A stretch of 24,323 nucleotides of DNA from JAGLTN01 sp035403325 (GCA_964492365.1 CAZBKA010000035.1:1-24323); one strand, 5' to 3'; counted from the stretch's first letter, positions 7,914 to 15,597 are shown. Program-made: numbers and translations. Notes: a model not told the origin generated them from the sequence alone.

Positions 7914-7957
7914 ACCGAAATTGCGCCGGAGGAGGGGTGGTTTCGGTCTTTTTTTTT
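7913..7957 (+). terminator. Intrinsic terminator closing the hairpin element
   Basis: A perfect 8-bp stem, GACCGAAA/TTTCGGTC (7913-7920/7941-7948), with a 20-base loop and nine consecutive T (7949-7957). It lies 98 bases before thiE, on the same strand. Confidence 0.85.
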
Positions 7958-8017
7958 ACGGATCCACTGATAACCAGCAAAATTTTTATAAGAACAACCA
8001 TAAATACAGCTTTTAAC

Positions 8018-8046
8018 TTAAATTCCCTAATACTTTAGCATATAAT
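8018..8046 (+). promoter_or_regulatory. Promoter of thiE, probably leaderless
   Basis: A perfect TATAAT (8041-8046) lies 17 bases after TTAAAT (8018-8023). The expected start of transcription, about seven bases after the -10 box, is near 8053, whereas the ATG is at 8056. No ribosome site precedes the ATG. Together these suggest an mRNA with almost no leader. Confidence 0.5.
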
Positions 8047-8055
8047 CTCACAACT

Positions 8056-9102
8056 ATGGAAAGAAGTATTTACAGAATTATCGACGCCAATTTCAATCGT
8101 GGCCGCGAAGGGCTGCGGGTAATTGAGGAATATTGCAGGTTTTACTTAAATAACAGCCAATTATCCGGCCGAGCAAAACAGCTCCGTCACTTACTCTGTG
8201 ACGCCGTCAGTAAAATCGACCCAGCCAAACTTATAACCAGCAGAGATACAACAGGCGATGTAGGAGTTGGGCAGAAAATCGAAAAACAGCTTCAAAGAAA
8301 AGACCTTTCTGATACTTTGACCGCCGCATGCAAAAGGGTGCCGGAGGCTTTAAGGGCAATATCAGAAATGACACAAACCTTTGACCCTGGTCTCGCTGAA
8401 AAAATCGAAATGATACGGTATCAATCATACACACTCGAAAAAGATATCATTTCTTATTGCATACCGTTTGAAAAATTCAAGAATAGCAAACTTTACGTTT
8501 TGATAACAAGCAATGATCTTGCTGAGGTTGAAAAACTCACCCAACAATGCGTCCGCGGTGGGGCCGACTGCATTCAGCTTAGAGCAAAGGGGCTTGAAGA
8601 TAACCCATTTTTAGAACTTGCATGGAAATTTGTCAAAATTTGCAAAGACAACAATGTCATAAGCATAATTAATGACCGGGTCGATATCGCCATTGTCAGC
8701 GGTGCCGATGGTGTTCACCTGGGACAAAACGACCTGCCTGTTGACGAAGCCAGACATCTAATGCTAAAGCCCATGATAATCGGATTAAGCACACATAATA
8801 TCGAAGAGCTGGAAAAGGCATGCCAATTAAACCCAACTTACATTGCCATTGGTCCTGCTTTTGCGACAAATACCAAACCAAATATAAAAGTTGCCGGTCT
8901 GAAATATATTAAACAGGCAATAAAGATACTTGAAGATAAAGGTATCGCAAACGTTGCGATAGGCGGAATTAACATTGAAAACATCGAACAATTGCTCGAA
9001 CTCGGTGTAAAGACAGTAGCTGTATGCTCAGCAGTAACAGACAATAGTGACCCCGAAGCCAGATGCAGGGTTTTGAAAAATATGATAGATACTCATTTAT
9101 AA
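8056..9102 (+). CDS. thiE: Thiamin phosphate synthase with N-terminal ThiD2-like domain
   Basis: Joins 4-amino-5-hydroxymethyl-2-methylpyrimidine diphosphate and thiazole phosphate into thiamin phosphate, in the cytoplasm. The C-terminal half (about 144-348) is a ThiE TIM barrel: QLRAK (174-178), NDR (206-208), GADGVHLGQND (216-226), STH (245-247), FATNTK (269-274) and AIGGI (301-305), the pyrophosphate and pyrimidine sites. The N-terminal 135 residues (RIIDANFNRGREGLRVIEEYCRF at the start) match the helical ThiD2-type domain found fused to ThiE in cyanobacteria and others, proposed to phosphorylate the pyrimidine. The length of 348 residues fits this fusion. No TPP riboswitch is present. The gene lies only 19 bases before a GH28-type gene and probably shares its transcript. 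The start is the first ATG, just after a TATAAT box. Confidence 0.92.
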   Translation: MERSIYRIIDANFNRGREGLRVIEEYCRFYLNNSQLSGRAKQLRHLLCDAVSKIDPAKLITSRDTTGDVGVGQKIEKQLQRKDLSDTLTAACKRVPEALRAISEMTQTFDPGLAEKIEMIRYQSYTLEKDIISYCIPFEKFKNSKLYVLITSNDLAEVEKLTQQCVRGGADCIQLRAKGLEDNPFLELAWKFVKICKDNNVISIINDRVDIAIVSGADGVHLGQNDLPVDEARHLMLKPMIIGLSTHNIEELEKACQLNPTYIAIGPAFATNTKPNIKVAGLKYIKQAIKILEDKGIANVAIGGINIENIEQLLELGVKTVAVCSAVTDNSDPEARCRVLKNMIDTHL

Positions 9103-9121
9103 AGATATAAAGGGACTGAAT

Positions 9122-10684
9122 ATGAAAAGCTCTTTGAGATCAGGGTTATTGTTAATATTTGGTTTGATTTTGATGATAAATGTATCAACTTGCCTTGCCA
9201 AACTCGTTAGTGTCTTGAACTTTGGTGCTGTCAGTGACGGCAAAACTGAATGCAGCGAAGGGATTCAAAAGGCTATCGACAACTGTTATGAAAATGGCGG
9301 CGGCACGGTTTACTTTCCGACAGGTGACTATCTTTGCGGAACAATTTTCCTGAAAGACAATATCACATTAAAACTGGAAGCAGGGGCAACAATCTGGGGC
9401 AGCAGAAAAATTGAAGATTATGACAATATCGACGTTTGTTATAGTGACATAAAGCCTCACTTTTTGTTTTACGGCAATGAAGTTAAAAATATCACTATCG
9501 AAGGACAAGGAACAATTAATGGCAATGGGGATGCGTTCTGGGCAACGGATTTAAAGCCTGTCAGACCTAAAACAATTCATATGATAAAATCAAGTGACAT
9601 CACCATAAAGGACATTACGATAAAAGATTCTGCCTGTTATAACGTCTGGCTTTTAGGTTGCAATGATGTAAAGATCGATGGAATTAACATTATTAACCCA
9701 CACAATAGTCCTAATACCGATGGGCTTGATATTGACTGCTGCAGCAATGTGAGAATTTATAATTGCTATATAGACACTGGTGATGATGCTATCGCTTTGA
9801 AAAGTGATTCATATCGACTTTGTGAGAATAAGGCCTGTGAGAAAATCACTGTTAACAATTGCAACCTGAGAACATCGTGCTGTGCGGTTCGTGTTGCCTA
9901 TGAAGGTGACAGTTCGATACAAGATTGCACTTTTTCTAATCTGACTATCTTTGATACTGATATTGGAATTGATCTTATCTCAATATTGCCTGAGGAAGGT
10001 TCTTTCGGTGCTAAAATAGATGAAGGTGCCAAAATAGAAAGACTTAACTTTTCTGATATTGTAATGGATAAGGTTAACTATCCAATTTTCATGTGGCTTG
10101 GAAAGGCTCGCGAGGGGGAGCACAAAGGATTTATAAAAGATATTTCGATTAATAATATCACTGCCTATACCAGAAATGCCTCTTATATAGGGGGCATGAG
10201 TGACAGGAAAATTGAAATTGTTTCGCTGAATAATATCAATCTTATCATGTACGACAGTCAATGGCTTAAAGAGGCAGATGCAACATCATGGAGACCTGGC
10301 TGGAGCGGTTGGGTTCCGATACCGCATGCGGTTTACGCACATGATGTGGACGGGCTAACAATGAATAATTTGAGTATTAAGTGGGACAGCACCGCAGCTG
10401 GGGCGTGGAGGAGTGCTATCGTCTGCCAGAATGTCAGCAATCTTGATGTACTTGGGTTCAGAGGAAGAAATTTTAATGAAAAGTACCCGGCGATAGAGCT
10501 GACCAATGTTAACAATGCTTATATCCATAACTGCAATCCACAAAAAGGCTGTGGCACTTTTGTCGGCATAACCGGTAAAAATAATGATAAAATCGTTGTT
10601 AGTGATAACAACCTGATTAATGCAAAAGAGAAAATTAAGTTAGGGACTGAAGTTAATAAAAACGCCTTGGTTGAAGATGATTAA
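9122..10684 (+). CDS. Exported GH28-type polygalacturonase-like beta-helix enzyme
   Basis: A 520-residue exported right-handed beta-helix of the polygalacturonase type, expected to cut alpha-linked uronic or related sugar chains outside the cytoplasm. It has a signal peptide (1-26, cut after CLA) and then NFGAVSDGKTECSEGIQKAI, the standard GH28/pectate-lyase N-terminal region. The catalytic acids of GH28 are present in NTDGLDID (Asp200) and DTGDDAIALKS (Asp221, Asp222). The usual GHG histidine motif is absent; its place is taken by SCCAVRVAYEG (252-262), a variant seen in a GH28-like subgroup. Activity is therefore likely but its chemistry or target may differ. Repeated short N-rich rungs (KNITIEG, SDITIKD, NDVKIDG) mark the helix coils. 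AAGGGA (9110-9115) precedes the ATG. Second gene of the thiE operon. Confidence 0.85.
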   Translation: MKSSLRSGLLLIFGLILMINVSTCLAKLVSVLNFGAVSDGKTECSEGIQKAIDNCYENGGGTVYFPTGDYLCGTIFLKDNITLKLEAGATIWGSRKIEDYDNIDVCYSDIKPHFLFYGNEVKNITIEGQGTINGNGDAFWATDLKPVRPKTIHMIKSSDITIKDITIKDSACYNVWLLGCNDVKIDGINIINPHNSPNTDGLDIDCCSNVRIYNCYIDTGDDAIALKSDSYRLCENKACEKITVNNCNLRTSCCAVRVAYEGDSSIQDCTFSNLTIFDTDIGIDLISILPEEGSFGAKIDEGAKIERLNFSDIVMDKVNYPIFMWLGKAREGEHKGFIKDISINNITAYTRNASYIGGMSDRKIEIVSLNNINLIMYDSQWLKEADATSWRPGWSGWVPIPHAVYAHDVDGLTMNNLSIKWDSTAAGAWRSAIVCQNVSNLDVLGFRGRNFNEKYPAIELTNVNNAYIHNCNPQKGCGTFVGITGKNNDKIVVSDNNLINAKEKIKLGTEVNKNALVEDD

Positions 10685-11495
10685 GAACACTGAAAAAAAA
10701 CTTACCGTAGTGATAGTTGGTGCGCATCCTGATGACTGTGAATATGCAGCAGGGGCAGTTACAGCAATGTATAAACAACTCGGACACAGGGTCGTTTACA
10801 TCACGCTAACAAACGGCGATGCGGGACATCAGAGCATTAAACCCGACAAGCTCAAGGAAATAAGATTTGAAGAATCACGTAGAGTAGCTAAGTTCTTTAA
10901 TATTGAATATGAAATAATGAACGTCCACGATGGGTGCCTTGAGCCTAACCTAGAAAATAGGTTTGCACTCATAAAACTATTAAGAAAATATAAGCCTGAT
11001 TTGATTATAACACATCCATCAAATGATTATCATCCGGATCATCGTTATACTTCTCAACTCGTAGCTGACACTGCCTATATGCTGAATGTTCCCTCCTGTG
11101 TACCATCAGCTGAGATCGTTGGCAAGGATGTGGTCTACTGTCATATCAATTATAAGCATGACTGTGACACCAACGTCACGATACTTGTTCCAGCAGATGA
11201 TTATATGGACAAAAAAGCGATGGCTTTCCATCTCAACACCACACAAGTTTATCAATGGCTGCCTTGGACCATGGGAATTGACCCTGTGGAAATACCACAG
11301 GATGAAGATGGAAGATTGAAATTTCTGCGACAGCACTGGGATGAGCCCTGGTCAAAAGCAGCTAACAACTATCGTGGAAAGTTGAAATCAGATGTTAAGT
11401 TTATTGAAGCATTTACCGCATGTCCATTTGGCAGCCCATTGACTATATTAAATGCCGCTGATTATTTTCCATTTGAAAATGCTGTGATTTTCTAA
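10677..11495 (+). CDS. PIG-L/LmbE family deacetylase
   Basis: A zinc-dependent deacetylase, 272 residues, of the family that removes acetyl groups from N-acetylglucosamine derivatives (GlcNAc-PI, MshB, BshB). The metal motif AHPDD is at residues 16-20 and the second metal histidine motif HPDH at 119-122; Asp19 is the likely base. There is no signal peptide, so it should act in the cytoplasm on small imported sugars or cofactors. I start at the ATG at 10677, which overlaps the stop of the preceding gene (ATGATTAA); a TTG at 10671 in the same frame is the alternative. No strong ribosome site is visible, so translation is probably coupled to the upstream gene. Its place between the GH28-type gene and the esterase suggests a role in trimming acetylated sugars, but the substrate is not deducible. 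Confidence 0.88.
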   Translation: MIKNTEKKLTVVIVGAHPDDCEYAAGAVTAMYKQLGHRVVYITLTNGDAGHQSIKPDKLKEIRFEESRRVAKFFNIEYEIMNVHDGCLEPNLENRFALIKLLRKYKPDLIITHPSNDYHPDHRYTSQLVADTAYMLNVPSCVPSAEIVGKDVVYCHINYKHDCDTNVTILVPADDYMDKKAMAFHLNTTQVYQWLPWTMGIDPVEIPQDEDGRLKFLRQHWDEPWSKAANNYRGKLKSDVKFIEAFTACPFGSPLTILNAADYFPFENAVIF

Positions 11496-11510
11496 AACAG
11501 GAGATTTCGT

Positions 11511-13796
11511 ATGGTTTGGGGAAATACCAAAAATGGCATATGTGTCTGTTTGCTTCTGACAATCTGCATAGCACAAGCAGACAGTATTGAAAATCGAAAA
11601 GTATTTTTAAAACAGCTTAAAGATTTTGTTCCCAAGGCCATAGAATCAGATCGAACGGTTTCGCCAACAGATAAAGACTGGATAAGCTGGCAGAGGCGAA
11701 CAGGCGAATTGCCCCCTGATTTTAATTCTATGCCTTCAATTCCATTTTTGCCTGAGCCTTTGATACTTGATGAAGGCGGTACGAATGTGCCTATAAAAAC
11801 TACCGAACAATGGCAGGAAAAGCGACAGTGGATAAAAGAGCAGGTAATGCACTGGATTACAGGAAGCCCGCCCCCTGCTCCTTTGAACCTTGAAGCTGAA
11901 ATAATCAGTGAGACGACAATTGGGCGGATAACCGAGAAGGTTGTACTTTTAAGTTTCGGTCCCGATCATAAAGCCAAGTTGCATTTGAATTTGCTTATCC
12001 CCAGCGGCAATGGGCCCTTCCCTGTCTTTTTGACACAGTGGAAGAAAGAGCTTAATTGCTGGGCACATGCAGCAGTAGCAAGAGGATATATGGTTTGCAG
12101 GTACAGGGCAACCGATCCGATGTATGGTTATGAAGATGATTCTGAAAAGTATCTCGATATCTGGTGGCCGCAATATGATTTCAGTTGTCTGATGAGGTGG
12201 GCCTGGGCGGCAAGCAGAGCTGTTGATTATATTTATACGCTTGATATTGCGAATAAAAAACAAATCGGCATTACCGGGTTATCACGAAATGGCAAGGCCT
12301 CTCTGCTGGCAGCTGCATTTGATGAAAGAATAACCGCTGCTGTACCGGTTAGCGGCCTTACAGGTGAATCTAATCCTTACCGGTATACGTCAGAGAAATA
12401 TAATAATGAAACAATAGAGGCTATCACGACATATTTTCCGAACTGGTTTCATCCAAGGTTAAGATTTTTTGTTGGTCATGAGCATAAGCTGCCAGTAGAT
12501 CAAAATCTTGTTATGGCATTGGTGGCACCAAGGCATTTGATGCTGGCGTCATCGTTTACAGAATCGCAGGGGAATCCGATGGGGGTTGAACTTGCATACA
12601 AGTCCGCCAAAAAAGTTTATGATTTTCTGGGGGCAGGTGACAATATCGCAATCGATCTGCGATTTGGATATCACAAACCGGCGGCCAGAGATTACGAAAG
12701 ATTTCTGGATTTTTTCGATTATGCTTTTAACCGGGGCAATATCAGACCTGAAAATAAACTTTGCTATAATTACTCTTTCGAAAAATGGCAGGAATTGAGC
12801 AAAGAAAATATTGAGCCTGAAAAATTTCCAGCTAAGACATTTGATGATCTTTTAAAAGATGATCAGGGCAGACAAATAATTACTACCAGTCAGTGGCAGG
12901 AAAAGATAAAGCAGATAAAAGAAAATATCAGCTTCATTCTTGGCAACGAGCCTGATTTGATATCTCCTGATATTCAGGCTGATGCGATGCGGGATGTCAC
13001 AAATCTTAATTGGCCCGAAATAAAAACTGCTCATGTGACAAAAGATATTCTTTTTGGCAGGCTTTATATGCCACATGGCAAGATAAATTGTCCTGCTATA
13101 ATTTATCTGCATGAATATGCTCATACTACCGGCTGTGTTCGAGGTAAAGCAGATATGATCGATGAGTTAGTCCGAAAAGGTTTTGCAGTTTATATATTTG
13201 ACCAGATAGGTTATGGGACCAGAATTCTTGAAGGTCAGTATTTTTATATGCGATGGCCTAAATGGTCCGAAATGGGCAAAGCAATATCGGACGTAAAATT
13301 TATAGTTGATGAGCTTTCTAAAGTGGAATCTATTGATAGCAAAAAAATCTTTACAGCTGGTTATGCTCTGGGAGCGACTGTGGCTTTGTATTCGACGGCA
13401 ATGGATGAAAGGATTGCAGGTGTGGTTTCTGTATGCGGGTTTACGCCGCTTAGGACATCAGGAAAAAATAAAGATATTGAAGGCGTCAAAGCGTATTCGC
13501 ATCTTCATGGTTTGATTCCTCGATTAGGTTTTTTTATTGGACATGAAACTCGACTGCCCGTGGATTACGATGAGATAATCGCATCCATTGCACCCAGACC
13601 TGTTGTGATTATTTCGCCTGAGTTTGATCGCGATACCAATATTGCTGATATTAAAAAATGCTGCGAAAATATTAATAAGGTCTATCAACTGCTTGGGGCC
13701 GATGGAAAATTTAAATGCTACTATCCTTATTATTACAATCGCTTTTATGGTGTTGTGATGGAAGATTTTTACAAAGCTTCAGACGAAATAAAATAA
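11511..13796 (+). CDS. Exported tandem alpha/beta-hydrolase (CE15/acetyl-xylan-esterase-like)
   Basis: 761 residues with an N-terminal signal (about 1-22) and two related alpha/beta-hydrolase halves. The first half (about 95-405) has the nucleophile motif GLSRNGK (Ser258), AVPVSG, the LPVDQNLVMALVAPRHLM segment and His388 in GYHKP; this pattern resembles CE15 glucuronoyl esterases and acetyl-xylan-esterase-like proteins. The second half (about 455-755) repeats the layout: TTSQWQEK mirrors TTEQWQEK, MDERIAGVVSVCG mirrors FDERITAAVPVSG, and FFIGHETRLPVD mirrors FFVGHEHKLPVD. Its nucleophile position is GYALG (Ala619) and the histidine position reads PYYYNRF, so it is likely catalytically dead. 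AGGAGA (11499-11504) precedes the ATG. Last gene of the thiE-led operon, 15 bases after the deacetylase. It probably removes esters from pectin- or xylan-type chains. Confidence 0.85.
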   Translation: MVWGNTKNGICVCLLLTICIAQADSIENRKVFLKQLKDFVPKAIESDRTVSPTDKDWISWQRRTGELPPDFNSMPSIPFLPEPLILDEGGTNVPIKTTEQWQEKRQWIKEQVMHWITGSPPPAPLNLEAEIISETTIGRITEKVVLLSFGPDHKAKLHLNLLIPSGNGPFPVFLTQWKKELNCWAHAAVARGYMVCRYRATDPMYGYEDDSEKYLDIWWPQYDFSCLMRWAWAASRAVDYIYTLDIANKKQIGITGLSRNGKASLLAAAFDERITAAVPVSGLTGESNPYRYTSEKYNNETIEAITTYFPNWFHPRLRFFVGHEHKLPVDQNLVMALVAPRHLMLASSFTESQGNPMGVELAYKSAKKVYDFLGAGDNIAIDLRFGYHKPAARDYERFLDFFDYAFNRGNIRPENKLCYNYSFEKWQELSKENIEPEKFPAKTFDDLLKDDQGRQIITTSQWQEKIKQIKENISFILGNEPDLISPDIQADAMRDVTNLNWPEIKTAHVTKDILFGRLYMPHGKINCPAIIYLHEYAHTTGCVRGKADMIDELVRKGFAVYIFDQIGYGTRILEGQYFYMRWPKWSEMGKAISDVKFIVDELSKVESIDSKKIFTAGYALGATVALYSTAMDERIAGVVSVCGFTPLRTSGKNKDIEGVKAYSHLHGLIPRLGFFIGHETRLPVDYDEIIASIAPRPVVIISPEFDRDTNIADIKKCCENINKVYQLLGADGKFKCYYPYYYNRFYGVVMEDFYKASDEIK

Positions 13797-13858
13797 TAAC
13801 GTCCTATAGGCTGATTTTGTTTTTGTGATCCCTATTTGTGATTCTGGAAATAAAAAAA

Positions 13859-13878
13859 GCTACGGGAACAACCGTAGC
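13859..13878 (-). terminator. Intrinsic terminator of the small exported protein gene
   Basis: GCTACGG (13859-13865) pairs with CCGTAGC (13872-13878) around a 6-base loop. On the minus strand seven T follow, suiting the gene that ends at 13939. On the plus strand there is no T run, so the esterase operon has no strong terminator of its own here. Confidence 0.85.
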
Positions 13879-13938
13879 CAATATATACTAATGTTTTATA
13901 ATTACGTCAAACACACTAAATAGCAGCATTGTTTTGTT

Positions 13939-14271
13939 TTACAAGCCGCACAGCTTATAATATTTTTCTACAGCCTGTCGCCTTGTAAGACCAAAGAATT
14001 CAACACTTACTGTCATTTTCTGATTTTTTGTTGTGTTGAAAGCTTCTTTTGTGCCACTTGATTGCAGATCACATTTTAACTGATCATCTTCCTGCAATTT
14101 ACCACTGCTGCAACGTTTTACAATGGCATAACTCTCACCAGTTTGTAAAATGTAATAGCTTACGCTGTCTTTATCATATACAACGACAGCCTCTTCCGAA
14201 ATCGCTTCGGTAGCCAGTGCCATTAACAGCACTGAAAGAACCATAATTATAAGACTTTTTCTGCTCTTCAT
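13939..14271 (-). CDS. Small exported protein of unknown function
   Basis: 110 residues, no family recognised. KSRK at the start and a hydrophobic core (8-21) form a Sec signal peptide, with cleavage likely near ATEA/ISEE. The mature part of about 85 residues has three cysteines, in VKRCSSG, LKCDLQ and YKLCGL, the last two residues from the C-terminus. This odd number could give one internal disulfide and one free thiol. The end, GLTRRQAVEKYYKLCGL, is likely helical. GGGAG lies six bases before the ATG. It is a single-gene transcript with its own terminator, divergent from the metallophosphoesterase. Confidence 0.75.
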   Translation of the reverse strand: MKSRKSLIIMVLSVLLMALATEAISEEAVVVYDKDSVSYYILQTGESYAIVKRCSSGKLQEDDQLKCDLQSSGTKEAFNTTKNQKMTVSVEFFGLTRRQAVEKYYKLCGL

Positions 14272-14413
14272 TTTTGACTCCCATTAAACTAAAAACTTAA
14301 CAGAAATAACCTTTTGAGGTCTCAACCTCGTACTTTCCAAAAATGTAAGATACAAATCTCAAAGGTGCAAATTTCTAGCAAAAAAATTTTTTTCTTATAT
14401 AATCACTGTTACG

Positions 14414-14442
14414 TTGACTTTTTGTTTAGTGTTCATCATATT
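14414..14442 (+). promoter_or_regulatory. Possible promoter of the metallophosphoesterase gene
   Basis: TTGACT (14414-14419), 17 bases, then CATATT (14437-14442). The start of transcription would be near 14450, about 14 bases before the ATG at 14464. Confidence 0.45.
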
Positions 14443-14463
14443 TTAAAAAAAAGAAAGACAGTT

Positions 14464-15474
14464 ATGAATAACGAAACCATTAAGACCCAATCTAAAACAA
14501 ATGGAATAACCCGAAGGGCATTTTTACTACGATGCACGAGTTTAACCGCCGCCGTATCAGGGGCTGCTTTAATATCAGGTTGTCAGATCTGCGGTACCAC
14601 GAGGAAAAACCACACCGATATAACTTTTTTCATTATTGGAGACGTTCATTACGGCCGTTACCAGCTCAAGAACAATGAGGCTCTCAATAAAATTGTCATC
14701 GACGAAATGAACTCGGCACCTTCAAATTTTTCCTATCCAAAATCAGTAGGAGGTAAAAAAATTAATAAACCACGCGCAGTAGTGGTTGTTGGGGATCTTT
14801 GCGACAACGGTTTGCAGGGGCAATGGGCCGGCGAAAACAGCGTAGACGGCTTTGTAAGCGACTACGGTTTAAATGGTAATTGTAGACTCAAATATCCAGT
14901 TTATGAAGGCTTCGGTAATCACGACTATGAGCTTAGCGGTAAAGATCATTACTCGAAAGATCAGGTTAAGATTAGAAATCAGAGCAGGCAGGGAATAAGT
15001 AATCTTTCAGAAAATGGCTTCCATTACAGTTGGGACTGGGATAATGTGCATTTTATAAATTTAAACCTTTACCCTGGCCCACAAGGCAACAGATGGGCGG
15101 AGTCTGAGGGATCAATTGACTTTTTAAAAGCGGACCTGGCTGCGAAAGTTGGAAAAAGCAATAGGCCTGTAGTTATATGTCATCATTTTGGTTTGGATGA
15201 GCGAAGCCAGAAATGGTGGGATCCCAAAGACAGAGATACTTATTACGAAACAATCAAGGACTATAACATAATTGCTATTTTCCATGGGCATACGCATAAA
15301 TCAATAGTCTATCAATGGCGGGGAATTGATGTCTACGATGTCGGTGCAGGCGTAGATGGTGAATGGTCTGCGGTTAACATTACGGATAATGAACTGATCT
15401 TCGCCAACAGAAACAGAAATGGTTGGAACCTGATGGCAAGAAAAAGTATCGAGCCAATCGCAGTAAGCAAATAA
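14464..15474 (+). CDS. Tat-exported lipoprotein metallophosphoesterase
   Basis: A calcineurin-like metallophosphoesterase of 336 residues. From the ATG at 14464 the N-terminus carries TRRAFLLR (16-23), a twin-arginine motif, then a hydrophobic stretch ending in LISGC, a lipobox with Cys40. It should thus be folded in the cytoplasm with its metals, exported by Tat and anchored by lipid. The five metal motifs are all present: GDVH (59-62), GDLCDN (110-115), GNHD (151-154), CHHFG and GHTH. Two metal ions and hydrolysis of a phosphomonoester or diester are expected; the substrate is unknown. The reading frame is open back to 14314 (TTG), but those 50 residues are not family-like and would hide the Tat signal. 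Only a weak GAAAGA ribosome site is present. Confidence 0.87.
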   Translation: MNNETIKTQSKTNGITRRAFLLRCTSLTAAVSGAALISGCQICGTTRKNHTDITFFIIGDVHYGRYQLKNNEALNKIVIDEMNSAPSNFSYPKSVGGKKINKPRAVVVVGDLCDNGLQGQWAGENSVDGFVSDYGLNGNCRLKYPVYEGFGNHDYELSGKDHYSKDQVKIRNQSRQGISNLSENGFHYSWDWDNVHFINLNLYPGPQGNRWAESEGSIDFLKADLAAKVGKSNRPVVICHHFGLDERSQKWWDPKDRDTYYETIKDYNIIAIFHGHTHKSIVYQWRGIDVYDVGAGVDGEWSAVNITDNELIFANRNRNGWNLMARKSIEPIAVSK

Positions 15475-15532
15475 ATATACATTCTTAACACAAAATGGCG
15501 AGCAGATTAGTTCGTCCTTCTAACTTTATAGT

Positions 15533-15568
15533 AGCATTTTAGCAGATAATTGCTAAAATGCTTTTTTT
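15533..15568 (+). terminator. Strong intrinsic terminator after the metallophosphoesterase
   Basis: AGCATTTTAGCA (15533-15544) and TGCTAAAATGCT (15551-15562) form a perfect 12-bp stem with a GATAAT loop, followed by six more T. It lies 58 bases after the metallophosphoesterase stop and only 30 bases before the next gene. Confidence 0.9.
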
Positions 15569-15588
15569 GTTGGAAACCGTGCTTTAGC

Positions 15589-15592
15589 AGGA
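15589..15592 (+). promoter_or_regulatory. Ribosome site that decides the fumarase beta start
   Basis: AGGA is five bases before the ATG at 15598. The frame is open upstream to 15550, but that start lies in the terminator hairpin. The alternative ATG at 15592 overlaps this site. Confidence 0.6.
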
Positions 15593-15597
15593 TGAAT

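Larger units (their letters stand above)
7815..7957 (+). ncRNA. Candidate structured RNA with GGAGGAGG loops
   Basis: Three hairpins in about 140 bases. Hairpin 1: ATTGGGCGGAC (7815-7825) pairs with GTCCGCCCGAT (7855-7865), 11 pairs with one G-U, around a 29-base loop containing GGAGGAGGATGA. Hairpin 2: CAGAG/CTCTG plus GGC/GCC with an ATGA tetraloop (7878-7901). Then a single-stranded ATGGAGCTTTA. Hairpin 3: a perfect GACCGAAA/TTTCGGTC stem (7913-7920/7941-7948) with a 20-base loop holding GGAGGAGG, followed by nine T. Six GGA triplets occur, five of them in loops, like CsrA/RsmA-sequestering RNAs; this is a resemblance only. It could instead be an attenuating leader of thiE or the mRNA of a tiny ORF. 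It matches no riboswitch or RNA class I know. Confidence 0.55.

Noticed and set aside
7901..7920. Hammerhead ribozyme core (CTGATGG followed by CGAAA)
   Set aside because: The core needs CTGATGA; A is replaced by G, the bases between do not form a stem II, and GAAA is part of the terminator stem.
7165..8055. TPP riboswitch before thiE
   Set aside because: Neither the CTGAGA nor the ACCTGATCTGG-like core is present on the plus strand.
14314..14463. N-terminal extension of the metallophosphoesterase from TTG 14314
   Set aside because: It would bury the Tat/lipobox signal and covers the likely promoter.
15550..15597. Upstream start of the fumarase beta gene
   Set aside because: It lies inside the terminator hairpin; the ATG at 15598 has AGGA at a suitable distance.
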